Part shown: positions 1 to 11,858 of the stretch, one piece after another
Layout of the letters: each line of letters begins with the position of its first letter
Position numbering within the stretch: the first letter of the stretch is position 1
NCBI GenBank assembly: GCA_951812925.1
Contig: OX638368.1
Location: 84,054,909-84,118,908, forward strand
From: Calliopum simillimum
Lineage: Eukaryota > Arthropoda > Insecta > Diptera > Lauxaniidae
DNA length: 64,000 nucleotides
Direction of reading: 5' to 3'
The notes under the pieces: generated by a model
Database searches by the model: none
Seen by the model: the letters and a program-made list of their open reading frames with translations, nothing else
What the model was told of the DNA's origin: nothing
Made by a program: the position numbers and the translations under genes

Positions 1-566
1 TAAGCCAACAACGGGTGTTAACATCAATGACAGACCCGGAAAAATAACTGTTCGAAAAGTCGAACAGTAGTGTTAGTCTGGCCAAAACTCGAAAATTTTT
101 AAAAATTTATTTTTTGGTTTTATTTGCCTCAATACTAAGGTGGTTTAGGAAAAAAGAACAAAATAATTTTAAATCGTATTTTCTCAAAGACCGCTTAAGT
201 GTGTCACAAGAAATGGCGCTACAAAATCTCTATCAGCCGTATTTATTAGATTTTTTAAACCGTCGCTATTCTCCGGTTTAGTTGAACGAGGTAATTAATC
301 TTTTTAGCAGAGTGAATAAAAAATACGCAAACTTATTCGTATAACGACAATCAGAAAAGCGAAAATTTATTTTTCAATCAAATACAATAAGAACATAGAA
401 TGCTTTAACATAAATACATTTTGTTCGTCAAAGTATATTATTATCAAGTGTTTTGTAACACCCCCACTCGAACAATATTTATTTAAAATTTAACCCCATG
501 TTATATAAACAAAATCTGTGTTTATCAACTGAAACGAGCTAAGTTAGGTTGTCTGAAACTATTTGG
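1..566. other. AT-rich stretch, nothing recognised
   Basis: I see no open frame with family resemblance, no clear inverted repeat and no RNA gene here. Composition is AT-rich, like the non-coding DNA elsewhere in the window. Confidence 0.5.
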
Positions 567-1102
567 TCAGTGCCAGTGAATGATATCAAGATTCTTCTTT
601 TTCTTCCTCTTAAACTCCCATTTCGTCTTAATGGCATTTACACTTTCGGGCTTATCCACACTCTTCCATGTGTTATTTCGGGTTATGTTCGCTTTTGAGC
701 ATAATTTCTCGTCCTTTCTTAATATTGCATCCGCTACACTAACAGGATCATCAAGTACTTCAACTTGCTGATTGCAATAACCTAGCCTATCTATAGGTTT
801 CCTCTGTCTGTTTCTTCATTTGGTTGCCCACTTGCAACAGTAACAACCTCAATGTATTCTTCACTGACGACTACGGAATCAGAACTATTCACAGCACCAA
901 TCTCTTGTGCGTCTAACTGCGAACCAACTTCTATATCTTGTACATTTGCATGCCGCGAACTAGTTTCTATGTCATGTGTATGATCCCCCACTTCATGGTT
1001 ATTCTTTTCCTTGGATGAACATGATTCAAAATCGCTTAAAATTTCTGACTGCTCTTGAATCGAAATTTCACCTGCCCCCACTACAACTGCATATGTTGGC
1101 AT
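567..1102 (-). pseudogene. Decayed ORF of unknown family, acidic then basic
   Basis: Read on the minus strand, 1102 to 791 is an open frame of 103 codons, rich in Asp, Glu, Ser and Val. A second open stretch in another frame runs from about 815 to a stop at 567-569 and ends in a run of basic residues (WEFKRKKKKNL). The two abut with a frameshift near 790-815, so this looks like a broken gene or the tail of a transposon ORF rather than a working gene. Codon use and low-complexity acidic composition are protein-like, but I do not recognise the family. It lies just beside a G-rich run at 1121-1137 and a decayed repeat. It could also be one or two exons of a gene whose other parts lie to the right or have been lost; no good splice sites settle this. 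Confidence 0.3.
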
Positions 1103-1139
1103 TTCAACAGGCCTGACGAGAGGGGGGGGGGTAAGGGGG

Positions 1140-2665
1140 GATTCCCCCGGGCCCGAAGTTTTTTGGAGGGCCCGGACTTAAGCAGAAATTAATAAAATTT
1201 GTAGTAGTTTTTTGCAAGCTTGAAAAATAGATTTTAGAGGCCCGCACAGTGCGAAATTTGGGAAGTTTAGCGGAACTTTATTCAATTTTTGGAATACATA
1301 AAATGCGTAAGATTATTCATTATTTCAGTAGCATAATATCCCACCTCAAAAACCTCATACTCAGTTTGGTGAAAAACCCTGCCAAACAACTGCAAAATGC
1401 ACCTGAAACTTGCATTACTAATTCAATCATACTTTTTGCCTATTAAAAGCTTTTCGATTTGTTAAAGTTAATAGAGTGGTACATTCAAACGGTAAGTCAG
1501 TGGGCCGCGAAATTTTTATCATTTATTTTTTAATAAAATTGTCACTTGTTGGCATTCAAATAATTGCAAAATCTTTTCTTACTCGTATGTGATTTGTTTG
1601 TGAAAATTGTGCTTTTTAAGAAGTGGATAAGATTTACATTTTCAACTTCATTAGATACTTTAAAAGGTGTTACCACAAATTGCCATTTTAAAACGTACAA
1701 AATTTGAAAGGTAGGTTTATCCTCTACTGGAAACACAAAACATCTTTTGCGATATTTTGCGATCTTCTTTTTTACTAAACCTTTTCCAGAATGTCTTTGG
1801 AAATTTCATATAACACCGAAATTTCATGAAAAACCGACATCGGACGCCATCGTTGGTTTTGTTTTGGAAAAAATAGGCTCACCAACACTAACATCTGACA
1901 CTCTCCATAGTTTAAAGGTAACTATTCGTACGCTAGTTTATAATATACTAAAAAGGTAGGGGGAATCCTCTCGAAATTCAGAAGCATTTCTGAATAAAAA
2001 TGCAAGAAATAGTAAATACCTCTTGTCTTACCCTCTTCATTTTTTATGGTGTTTTGATAAGAAAATGGTTATCGTTATCAAGTTTCATAGCGATATCTGG
2101 TATGGGAGCAGAAATACAACGTTTTAAGCATTTTCATATATGGGGGGTATAATAACCCCTTGTCTGATCCCCCTTAATTTTTGCATAGTGTTTTGCCAAT
2201 TAAATATATATCCAAGTGTTAAGTTTCATAACTATAACTGCTATATGTGCTGAGATATGAATTAAGTTCCGCTAGACTCCGAAAATTTCGCACTGTGGCC
2301 CGGCATGAACACGATACAAGCACTTGAGAAAAAGCCCGGACCCGCATAGTTATTATTATTATTTTTTTTTTTTTTCAAAGAAGAAAATACAAAGATTGTA
2401 TGGACACTGTCTGCTTACTTGAGCTTTTTGGTCAAATCTAATAAGTTTTTTTTTTGTTTGACTTAACTTACTTTATTTTCATTCTAAGCACTACACTTAT
2501 ACATTATTTTCCAGAATTTTTTCCAAGCTTGTGCTTGCTTGTGATTTACGGGCTTTAACGGGCCTCTGAGCTTAAGCCTTTTGTGGTTAGGTTAGAAAGC
2601 CCGAGCCCGTCGCTGGAAAGTACAGCCCCGCGGGCCAAGAAAAAAACCCGAGCCAGTGCCAATCT
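1140..2665. repeat. Decayed GC-rich repeat, split by a Transib-like element
   Basis: Blocks with GGGCCCG, GCCCGG and CGCGGGCC occur at 1140-1244 and 2298-2665 on either side of the inserted element. Joined across the insertion, the sequence around the site (TTTTAGAGGCCCG then GCATGAACACGATAC) resembles the left part of the intact hAT-type MITE at 27927-28272, and 2630-2665 resembles its right part. The ends are too decayed to fix. Confidence 0.4.
1245..2297. mobile_element. Transib-like element with RSS-type heptamer ends
   Basis: The ends are inverted: CACAGTGCGAAATTT on the left and AAATTTCGCACTGTG on the right, followed inside by GTTTAGCGGAACTT and its diverged complement near 2262. Directly outside both ends is the same five bases, GCCCG (1240-1244 and 2298-2302). 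Transib transposons are known for a CAC-starting heptamer-like terminus and a GC-rich 5-bp target duplication, and they share ancestry with RAG1; CACAGTG is also the consensus heptamer of V(D)J recombination signals. The 1053-bp interior has only short open frames and no RAG1-like core that I can see, so the copy is non-autonomous. It could be another superfamily with a 5-bp duplication. Confidence 0.6.
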
Positions 2666-3060
2666 TTACACTCAACTATTAAAAAATAAAATTCATAAAA
2701 TTAATATCCTTTTACACGTTTCATCACTTAAAGACTGGAAGGTACCGAATCCTGCCTTTTGTAAAACATTAATTTAATTCTTAAATTGAAGTATTTAAGA
2801 AAAAAAAAAAAACTAAAAAAATTTATCGGTTAGTTCTTTCTTATTCCATCTAAAACTTAAAAAGGCGATTTCCCAAATGTGTAAAATTGGCGTTATGAGG
2901 TCAAAAACATAAGGTTTCAAAAAAATTTTGAAAATTAACAATAGACTTAAGAATGACAATCCGCTTTAACTTTCGCCGTAACTTTGAAACTACTGATCTT
3001 TTCAGAAACATTCTTAAAAAAACTTTTGTGGAGAGTTACTAGGCCAACATTATATTAAAT
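2666..3060. other. AT-rich stretch, nothing recognised
   Basis: Poly-A and poly-T runs only; no gene or repeat limits seen. Confidence 0.4.
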
Positions 3061-3072
3061 AGAAAATTAAAT

Positions 3073-4880
3073 TTATATGTACAAGATATATAAAATTTTT
3101 AGGTCTTGGAGCCTCAAAGCCTTATTAGTTTGATTTTTGTTTGCATATATGAAATCATTTTCATGAAAAACAACGTCACGGCTAATAATAACGTCTCTTT
3201 TGGACAAATTGTAAAATCGGAAAACTTTCGAATTATTTGAGTACCCAACAAATACACATTTATTTGACTTTGAGTCCAGTTTACGACGTTTTTGCTTGGG
3301 AACATGGGGCATAGCCGTAAACCAAAAATTTGAAAATGACTTACGTTTGGTTTAACTCCAATCCATAGCTCTCTTGGAGTTTTCTCCAATTTCCTGTGGG
3401 GTGAACGGTTTGCAATGTAGCATGCCGTGTTGACAGCCTCTGCCCAAAAGCAAGCTCTCATCACTCAGCATTGCACGGGCCTTTTTAAATAGAGTCCTGT
3501 TCATCCTCTCTGCGAGCCCATTTTGCTCCGGCGTGTAGGGTACTGTTGTCTGATGAACGATACCACGCTTCTTGAATTTAATTTCCAGTCTTCGATTGAC
3601 GTATTTCTTTCCGTTGTCCGTTCATAAAATCTTGATGCGCTCTCCACTTTGATTTTCAACTTCAGAAACGTAGTCCAAGAAACAACTTACGACAGCATCT
3701 TTAGTTTTCATGAAGTATACATACGCCTTCCGCGTAAAATCGTCCACAAACGTAATAAAGTATAAGCTCCCTGCATGCGATTTTGTATCCATTGAACCAC
3801 ACACGTCGGAATGAATGATCTCAAGTATCTTTGTCGCTCTAGATCCTTCGGATGGAAACGGGTTTTGATGCTGCTTCCCTTCTGCACACGATACGCAAGC
3901 AGTCAGAGTACCTCCAGAGAATTTTACGCCTTCTACATATCCTTTGGCTAGCAGCTTCATGTTTTCTGCACTCAAGTGTGCAAACCGACGATGCCAAATA
4001 TCGAATTCATTGATCTTCGCAACATAAGCACTTTGTTGGTCTGCTACGTCCAATTTGTACAAACCATTCGATGTGTGTGCTGTAAAATTCGACAACCACG
4101 TTTGTCGAAAATGACGCTATTGTTGCGATCTACCATTTTCTTGATGGAAAACAAATTCACGCACAAATTCAGAACCAGTAAAACATGTCGAACATCCACA
4201 CTCTCGGAACCAGTAGGTGTCAAAACTTCTAATTCGATGTCACCGTTACCAAATGCTTCCATTGCACTATCATTTGCAGTCTTGATTTGTCCATGAAATG
4301 CGTTGACCTTTTGAAAACTGCTTCTTTGTGCTGTCATGTGATCTGTTGCACCGCTATCAAAGCACCACACACTTGCCTCAGAATTTGTATGGTATGCGGC
4401 AAACATCGTCTTCTTGTTGACATGCTGTTCCTTTTTCTTTGAAGGACACACCGATGCAAAATGGCCTATTCCCTCGCAATTGAAGCACCATGCATTACTC
4501 TTCCTGTTCTTTGGTTTCTGATTTGAAAAGCGTTTTTTGATATAAAAGCAATATTGGCCGACGCTGATGCTTCTATTTTGACATCCTGCAACAGTTTAAT
4601 TTTGATACCATCTGCAGTTATAGATTTTCCACTACTTCCGATGCTCATAATCATCGGTTTGTATTCGTCTGGCATTTTATAGTAAACTGCCAATCCATTC
4701 GTCATTCACAGCAAATCCGATTTCGTTTAACTTTTGACCAGTTGAAACAATTTGACTTACGTAGTCCTCTACGGATGTGCACTACACCAAATATTTTTCT
4801 ACGCATTCCAGCGCCAAAATTATCTTGCACCTAGCTTTCCTTTCATTGGCAGCATCAACAGTGTGACCCACCGGCGGTTC
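3073..4880 (-). pseudogene. Ty1/copia retrotransposon fragment (gag, protease, integrase)
   Basis: Reading the minus strand from 4880 down, several frames carry parts of one copia-type polyprotein. At 4880-4466 is a gag C-terminal part with stops and a frame change, leading to a CCHC zinc knuckle. At 4451-4044 is the retropepsin region with the core WCFDSGATDHMT. At 4095-3622 is the GAG pre-integrase zinc domain (HRRFAHLS, then CVSCAEGKQ) and the start of the integrase catalytic core (HSDVCGSM, FVDDFTRKAYVYF). At 3464-3073 is the integrase C-terminal part in two overlapping frames. Reverse transcriptase, RNase H and both LTRs are missing. At least three frame breaks are visible, so the copy is dead. 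The upstream edge abuts the transposase gene at 4892. Confidence 0.85.
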
Positions 4881-4891
4881 AATGCAACTTC

Positions 4892-5659
4892 ATGCATCTT
4901 CAAGCTCAAGTGAAGCGCCTTTTTAATCAGAATTCCAACACTTCAGAACGAGAAATGGCTGCTAGAGCAGGAACCTCAAAATCTTCTATAAACAGACTAA
5001 AGAAAAAACTTAAGCTAAAGACCTACAGAGTTCAAAAAGTGCCAGACCGTTCGGATGAAAAGCAGTTAGAGGCTCAAAAGCGAGCTCGAAAGTTATATGT
5101 CGGTTACCTGACTAAATTTGACTGCTGCACAATGGACGATGAAACATACGTTAAGGCAGATTTTAAACAGCTACCAGGACACGAATTTTATACCTGTTCG
5201 GAAAAGGGGCAGGTACAGAGAAAATTTAAAGAGAAGAAAATTAAAAAATTTCCCAAGCAGTATATGGTTTGGCAGGCCATATGCACTTGCGGTCTGAGAA
5301 GCAGTTTTTTTGTAGCACAGGGCACAATTAACTCAAAAATTTATATTCATGAATGCCTTGAAAAACGTCTTTTGCCATTTATGCGTGAGCACGGGGGTAC
5401 TGTAATGTTCTGGCCTGATTTAGCAACCTCTCACTACTCTAGAGTCACCATAGAATGGTACAATAGGAATAATGTAAATTTTGTTCCCAAAAATGCGAAT
5501 CCACCTAACTGCCCAGAGATTCGACCTATTGAGAGATATTGGGCTTTAATGAAATCAGATCTTCGGAAAAGTAAAGGCCTAACTATAATATGCATAAACT
5601 GGCATATGTCAGCATATGCAACCGTGCGATTACACACAAATTGTATGTTAAAACTGTAA
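4892..5659 (+). CDS. DD37E-type Tc1/mariner (IS630) superfamily transposase, truncated
   Basis: This frame of 255 codons encodes a DDE transposase that would cut and join transposon ends in the nucleus. Residues 20-48 (AARAGTSKSSINRLKKKLKL) form the helix-turn-helix end of the DNA-binding region. The catalytic triad is visible: Asp82 in MDDETY, Asp176 in FWPDLATSHY, and Glu214 in CPEIRPIERYW, with 37 residues between the second Asp and Glu. That spacing fits the D37E group of insect Tc1/mariner relatives. The N-terminus is short for the family, with the first helix-turn-helix absent, and the sequence after residue 230 no longer looks family-like, which suggests a late frameshift. The start lies only about 12 bp from the copia fragment, so the 5' end was probably cut off there. 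Terminal repeats were not found. An alternative Glu209 would give a 32-residue spacing, but the context of Glu214 fits better. Confidence 0.75.
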   Translation: MHLQAQVKRLFNQNSNTSEREMAARAGTSKSSINRLKKKLKLKTYRVQKVPDRSDEKQLEAQKRARKLYVGYLTKFDCCTMDDETYVKADFKQLPGHEFYTCSEKGQVQRKFKEKKIKKFPKQYMVWQAICTCGLRSSFFVAQGTINSKIYIHECLEKRLLPFMREHGGTVMFWPDLATSHYSRVTIEWYNRNNVNFVPKNANPPNCPEIRPIERYWALMKSDLRKSKGLTIICINWHMSAYATVRLHTNCMLKL

Positions 5660-6253
5660 TGTACTTAACAAAAAGTTTCGTCAAGTTTTGTGAAATGTCA
5701 TTTGCTTAAAGAAAATGCGAAACTAATCGCACTTTCCTTACAGAAACAAGTCATACTCACAGTTTTGTTTAAAAAATAAAATTTGGTTTTTGGAAAAAAG
5801 GGTCAAGAAGACCCATAAAAACAGGATATAATGGGTTAAGATGCAATAAAAAATTGTTTCTTGTATGATTTTATGATAAACTTATGAAAAACAGTTTTTC
5901 CAAGATGTAGTTTATTAGTTTTACAGCAGGCCGAAATATCGAAAATATGTTTTCTTTCGGTTTTTTATCTAAAACAACAATATATGAATAATTTTAAAAT
6001 CGAAATATAATGTTTTTATATACCTTGACTCAAGACAAAAAATTTGATATATGTATCAAATATATCCGATATATCGGATGACTCATTCCGAGCGTTTCTT
6101 AAATCGTAATAAAATAAAAACTACTAAGCCGAGATTTTGCATAAAACGGCGATGAGCGACCCCTTAATGACCTTCAAAAATTTTTAAAAACTCAGCGTAC
6201 TTTATTGACACCCTCTGCAGATTTTTGGTGGTAATTATCTGTATATATGTCTG
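5660..6253. other. AT-rich DNA after the transposase
   Basis: It may hold the remaining 3' end of the DD37E element, but no inverted partner is visible. A small TATATCCGATATATCGG self-complementary patch is at about 6060-6078. Confidence 0.35.
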
Positions 6254-6255
6254 TA

Positions 6256-7535
6256 CCGTAAGCAGGGGTGACTTTAACATCTGGGGGTGACTTTAACCGG
6301 CAAGGAAAAAAAGATTCAAAACGTTATATTGTCATCTCAAAGACTAGTTATCGATTTGTATTGAGTCAATCAGTATCCTTGAGGTATTGGCTATTATCAT
6401 CTGTTTTCAATATTTGATTTGAGCGCGATCTTTCAGATGTATTGATGCATTTTCTAGAAGTTGTCTTATGTCGCATTTTTTAATGCTCAGAAAATTACTA
6501 CTTATTGACTAGAAGGAAAATTGCTGTAGTTAGGTGAGTGATATCACAAGAACCACTATTTAATTTTCATCACTAATCAATCAATTTTGATGGATATATT
6601 TGACTTTAAGTATTTGAAATACATTTTTATATGGGAGTATGCTAGAAAAAAAGGTTTTTGGGGTGACTTTGAACCGGTCTAAAGTCACCCCCAAGAAACT
6701 TTGTGATGTTAGGCTGGCTCGAAAGAAACCCGAACTCGGGCCAAACTAACGCCCAAAACACTGGGTATGGTGAACTGTGTGATTGCCAACATCGACAATG
6801 AAGGAGCTACTGTGGAATGTATTACCAGCTCAGGTCAATTCTGGAAATGGCCGCCCAGAAAGAATATTTGCTATTATTTATTTAGCATAATTTTGCAAAA
6901 AATTAAACCACTGAAGCCCTTTAACAACAGAGGCATTTTTAAAGAATAACTACTAAGAATTTCTTTCGTTTTTAAAATTTTTTGAATCAAGTATTTTTTG
7001 TTTTCTAGTTTTCAATGGATTTTTATCTTGTTCTTGTGGATTTTTAAGTTTTGCTTAGCCTTTAACATCAGTATTGTTATTTGATGTAACATATACACAA
7101 ATAAGTAAATCATACCAAAGGCTGAAACCGAATTTACCAAAAATTTTAGTTTTTTTTTTTAATCTCGTCCTCGAAAACATCGCATAACCTAGGCCGGTTG
7201 CCTACAGAAATATACCAAAATGTTGAAACAACTTAATTTAACAAAATCTGATACTCTGATTTTGCATCGTTAAAGGTATAACGTGTAAAATCAATGAATG
7301 AAATTTTTCTGTTAAAGTCACCCCACCCTTGAGGTGACTTTAACCTACTTACAAAAATATTATTTTAAAATAACTGTAATTACTTCGTAAAAATTTTATT
7401 ACATGAGATTAAAGCTGAAACTCCCCCGAAAAATTTAAAGCAGTGAAACCATTAACTTTATTAAAATTGTTGAAATTATAAGCTCCTAAACTTGAAAATT
7501 CTGATTTTTTGTATCAAAGTCACCCCTGCTTACGG
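6256..7535. mobile_element. TA-flanked DNA transposon with iterated GGGGTGACTTT motif
   Basis: The ends are perfect inverted repeats over about 20 bases: CCGTAAGCAGGGGTGACTTT on the left and AAAGTCACCCCTGCTTACGG on the right, each next to TA (6254-6255, 7536-7537). The word GGGGTGACTTT(AA/GAA) recurs inside at about 6285, 6660-6695 (both orientations), 7315-7345 and the right end. Between 6710 and 6949 an open stretch reads like the end of a transposase, with KLTPKTLG upstream of the ATG at 6767, but I cannot place its family. TA duplication suggests the Tc1/mariner/pogo group. Confidence 0.65.
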
Positions 7536-7537
7536 TA

Positions 7538-9215
7538 CTTAACTTTTTATTTATTTTTTGCTCCACTTTCATACATATTGGACATGTCAGTTTGCCTTAG
7601 AAAAACTAAAATTTCTCACAGCCGCGCAAAAACCCGCAACCCTTTTTTTCATAAAAAGTAACTTAAACGTCTACTCTTTATTAAAATCAAAACATTTTTG
7701 TTTGAGCTCTATGTATATAGCCAAAATGCACTTAATTTTAAACTAACGAACAAAAAAAAATTTAAATATAACAAAACACATTTTTTCACAAAACAAAAAC
7801 CACTTTTGCATTACAAAAATACCTGAACTTAAAAGAGTCCATCAAAATTTAAGAAGAAAAACAAAACGAAAGGGGAAAAAATCATTGCATTGTTGGTGGC
7901 TGCACTTGCTTCTTGTGATTATAGCGACAGGAGTTCTCTCACAAAAAGTTTAATAATTCCGAAGGAGCAAAACATGGCACAACCAAATTTTTAACACTTA
8001 TTATGGACAGTCTATAGTTAAAGAAAATCATAACAAGATGAAAACCTTGCACAACCTAAAATACTTTAACTCCACTTGAATAATAAAAAACCTTAATTTT
8101 TTAACACATATTTAATATATATAAAACAAAATTTTTTAAACGTTAACTCAAAAAAAGTTTTATGTAGTAAGAACCACAATTACCTGAAGTTAAAGGTTCC
8201 ATCAAAACTTTTTCCACAAAAAACTTTTTTTTTAATAAAAATGTACTTTAAAAAGGCCAAAAAATTCAAATTTTTCACAGCGCGCGAACGAAAGCAAAAA
8301 AAGTTGATCTTCAACCGCATATAACTTTTTTACTAGTAATGCTAGGTCAACAATTTTTATTGTTTGTGACGTAGAATTTAATTATCTTTAAAACGGTATC
8401 AAAAAAAGCCGGTGCTTCAAAAATTTTTTTTTTCAATTAAATGCGTAAAAGCGCATACAATACCCCTTTGTGCGCCGTTTGCAAACACAGATGGAAGCTA
8501 CTCCGGGAGTGAAATCTATGCTTTCATCAACTGAAGCAGTATCGACAGACCAGGCTTTTATGACTACCATAGTGTCTCTTAAGGATCCCAAGAACTGTAT
8601 TGCTTGCGCGCGGAACATAGAAGTACCTAAGAGAGCGTGACATGAAAATTTTGTTTTTTTTTTTTGGGTTTTTCCAAGTTAATTCTATAATTTATCCAAT
8701 TAAAGAATACTTTTTAAGTTTTGTTAGTTAATTTTTTTATAAAATGTTATTTATGTTATACATATGTATTCAGACTGAAAATTAATGAATGAATTAATGT
8801 ACTTTGTTTCAATTAAAGTTAAAAAATGGATTGATGTTTTATGAATATTTGTATTCTCTCTATTTATTATTTAATTTTTGGTCCATTATTTAAAAAAAAA
8901 ATGACAATTGCGATCAAATAATAAACAGTTTGACAACTCGGTAACACATTATCTTAATTTTATGAAAGTCAATGAATGTAGCCATCAAAAATTTCATTAT
9001 GCATCATGCATTAAGCATTTGAAAGGCTTTTCGTTTAGTTTTGACAGTACTTTAAGCTAGCCTATGCATATTATAGTTAGGCCTTAAGAGTACTGCAAAA
9101 AATTTAAAAGATTTCAAAAATAAGTGGCGAAGGTCGTACGGTACTGTCGACGAAACAACTGTACAAAACTTAATAAGGGTCTTAAGAAAAAAGTAAAATA
9201 TTTTTATATAAAATA
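7538..9215. repeat. AT-rich stretch with a diverged direct duplication
   Basis: Two related modules lie at about 7590-7870 and 8100-8310 (shared ACCTGAA-TTAAA-GTCCATCAAAA and CACAGC-GCGC-AA patches). The open frame at 8433-8618 on the minus strand shows no family resemblance. Nothing else is recognised. Confidence 0.35.
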
Positions 9216-9778
9216 CAGTCTGTTAAATAAGAGCGTGGTCACGATTACTCGCGATCGGTAAAGTATAATGCTGTAATTTTTTTTTCTCACACAGAGGGCA
9301 GTATTGTCCTTCATGCTTCGTGAAAGTGAATCAGCTGACCACTCTTTTCAATGCGTTCTCAGCATTTTTCCAAAATGAGTACCGCGTACGCGTCGCGCTT
9401 TGAAGCCGTTTTTTTGTGTTTGCACCCCAAAGGTCGTGACTTTGGATTGGCCGTCTCAGTCGCCCGATGCCAATCCAATTGAAAACGTTTGGGCGCAAAT
9501 GAAGATGAAGCTTCAGAAAAACCGACCCTGCAACTTGAAACAGCTGGTTCGACGCATTCACAAAATTTGGAGGTCGTTTTCAGAAGAGTATGCGCAAAAT
9601 CTTGTTCAAAGTATGTCGCGAAGATGTCAAGCTATAATTGATGCTGGGGGTGATTGGACCTGCTATTAATGTATTTGCATTGAAGTTTTCGATCAAATAA
9701 ATCAATATTAAAAAGAATTTTCGCAATGGGTATTTTCATTTTCTCACAACAATGACCACGCTCTTATTTAACAGACTG
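9216..9778. mobile_element. Tc1-like transposon, internally deleted
   Basis: Terminal inverted repeats CAGTCTGTTAAATAAGAGCG / CGCTCTTATTTAACAGACTG continue to GTGGTC on both sides, and both ends touch TA (9214-9215, 9779-9780). Full Tc1 elements are about 1.6 kb; this one is 563 bp and keeps only the transposase C-terminal part, on the plus strand. Confidence 0.88.
9400..9669 (+). pseudogene. Tc1-like transposase, C-terminal remnant
   Basis: About 80 residues remain of a transposase of roughly 340. The stretch from VVTLDWPSQSPDANPIENVW onward is the classic Tc1 block carrying the third catalytic residue (Glu of NPIENVW), followed by the conserved C-terminal helix region to the stop at 9667-9669. 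The DNA-binding domain and both catalytic Asp residues are gone, so it cannot catalyse transposition. The ATG at 9400 is only the first in frame and has no special support. Confidence 0.85.
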
Positions 9779-9789
9779 TAAATATTTGT

Positions 9790-10475
9790 TAATAGTGTGA
9801 CCAGCCAGGGTGTGGAAGGGTGTAGCGTTGGACAGCGTTGCGCCTCGAAAGAAAAACCCACAATGCCCGTAACTGGCACTGACAAGGCGAGTCGATGCCG
9901 CCTTAAAATAAGCTTGTCGAAATCCTGAAGCGTCTGATCCAGAGTGGGCGGCTCCCAGGTCAGCGTCTGTTCCAGATTGGGCGGCTGAAATTAAAAGTGA
10001 ATTTGGCCACTATATTTGCAGCGCTTGCCGGATCCAGCTTTAAGCTTATAACTTACTGCGTGGGGAGTTGCCGAGAAGATTATACTAATGAAGCATGGAT
10101 CGAAAAACGATGGGAAATAACTCTCCAAGTGGTACCCACCAGAGTGTGGTTAATCCACCTGCCTCGGCAGCATGCACATCGGATTTGAAGGTGCAAGAAA
10201 CATGCATAGTTAGGAATGATTCTCCTATAACTGGAACCAATATGGTTTCTCAAAATTTTAAAATAATTTCGATGAAAACTCGAACACGCATCGGCTCTTG
10301 GAATGTCCGAACTCTAAATGAACCAGGCAAAATACACCAAGCCGTTAGAGAACTCCACAAATTCAACCTTGAAATACTGGGATTAAGCGAGTGTAGATGG
10401 AACGGTGCCGGCGAATATGTTTGGCCCTATGCTCCTCCTAGGAGTTAAAGGAGAATACATACATACATACAATAG
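9790..10475 (+). mobile_element. LINE copy reduced to 5' part joined to 3' tail
   Basis: The left part carries an ORF (10095-10448) whose end is an apurinic-endonuclease-type N-terminus: RIGSWNVRTLNEPGK, then LEILGLSECRWNGAGE. The reading then jumps straight into the 3' end of the same family, GGCCCTATGCTCCTCCTAGG and AGTTAAAGGAGAATACATAC, with a short (ATAC)n tail. The same tail closes the LINE at 14345-14393. Everything from mid-endonuclease to the reverse-transcriptase C-terminus is deleted. The short-repeat tail and endonuclease type suggest an RTE-like or related clade, not settled. Confidence 0.75.
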
Positions 10476-11858
10476 TGTAGGGATATTTATGTTCGATATA
10501 TGTATGACTCATTAATTAATAAAAAAACAAAATTTAAAAAAAATTCATTACGTATTTTTTTATTAATGAAAAACAAAGGGACAAATTTTGTTGGGGCAGT
10601 CCTTAATTTTTAAAGCTTACTAATTAATTTAGCTAAAAACTTGCTACAAAGTCAAAAAATGGAAAGTATGGTAGATTTGGGCTGTCCCGTACAAACGAAC
10701 TTCTTTTCTTATTAATTACTCCCTATCTACTATTATTAAGAACAAATAATTGGTTTTAATAGGTCTACCGTCACACAAAATAAATGTACTAGATGCTTTT
10801 TTTGATAACATTCTGGTTTGTCTTTTATTTAAGGTTTAAACTCAAAAAATGCGTACGATTTGTCCCGTACCAACCGTGGAATGCTCCAAATTCTCAATCG
10901 AAAAACTTTAAATTTAACGACTAAAATGCTGTCGAGAACTTCTCAACACTAACTAGTAAAAAATACTCTACTCAACTCACCACACTTCTATGAACACTCT
11001 AGTTGAGCATGTCGTCATTGTGATGTCACAATCTCAGCCTGTTGGGGAAAAAAATAGTAGAGAATGGTTATCTATTTCTTAATACCAGTTTAATTGGAGA
11101 TTTGTTAATTGCAATTAAATCTCGAGTTAAATATGGTAAATTATCTATGATTTTATCTTCGTTTTAGGGCGGTTTTCACAATGTGTTGTTAAAGTTTAAC
11201 GGAAAGTTTAAATTAAATTGTTTTCCCAATGTAAAGTTATTTTTAACTGATGGAAAATAAATATAAACGTTCAGTTAAATCGAACAAGCAAAATTTTTCC
11301 AGTTCAACTGAATTGAATTCTTTATTGAGTCTTATATCAGCGAGTAAACAAAATAACTTATTCAAACAAGTATCTTTTAGTACATTTAGGCGGCTATAAA
11401 AGTATTGCCTGCTCAAACATTAATAATATTACAGATAATAAATTAAAAATGCCTCATGACCTATGTTTTCTTTTAACAGAATATTTTGCTCTTGCTCCCG
11501 GAGAATTTAACTTATTTCAATCTAACTTTTATTAATGAAATATACAATGCAAGTACTTAACCGAAACCCAAATTAAAATAAAAGTGCATATAATGACGCA
11601 CATTGGAGAAAACACAATAATCCACAAGAAAGACGAGTTCAACCATGGCATGTCAATTTAAAAAAAGTGAAAGTGTAATAGGAATTCCATGTTTACTAAT
11701 CCTAAAGTAGAACAATTTGAGCAAATCGAAGAGCACAGTAAAACAAGAAAAGCTGTAAAACTGTACGACTGATACCCACACTGCAAAACTTAAAATTACG
11801 AACATATAAAATTAGATCCATTGTGTTTTCTCACTTATAAAATTGAGCAATTAATAAT
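10476..11858. other. AT-rich stretch, little recognised
   Basis: TGTCCCGTAC recurs at about 10683 and 10860, a hint of a small decayed element. No gene or clear terminal repeats were found. Confidence 0.35.

Noticed and set aside
3976..4296. Plus-strand open frame of 106 codons
   Set aside because: Shadow of the copia protease/integrase region on the minus strand; no family resemblance of its own.
9331..9561. Minus-strand open frame of 76 codons
   Set aside because: Antisense of the Tc1 transposase remnant.
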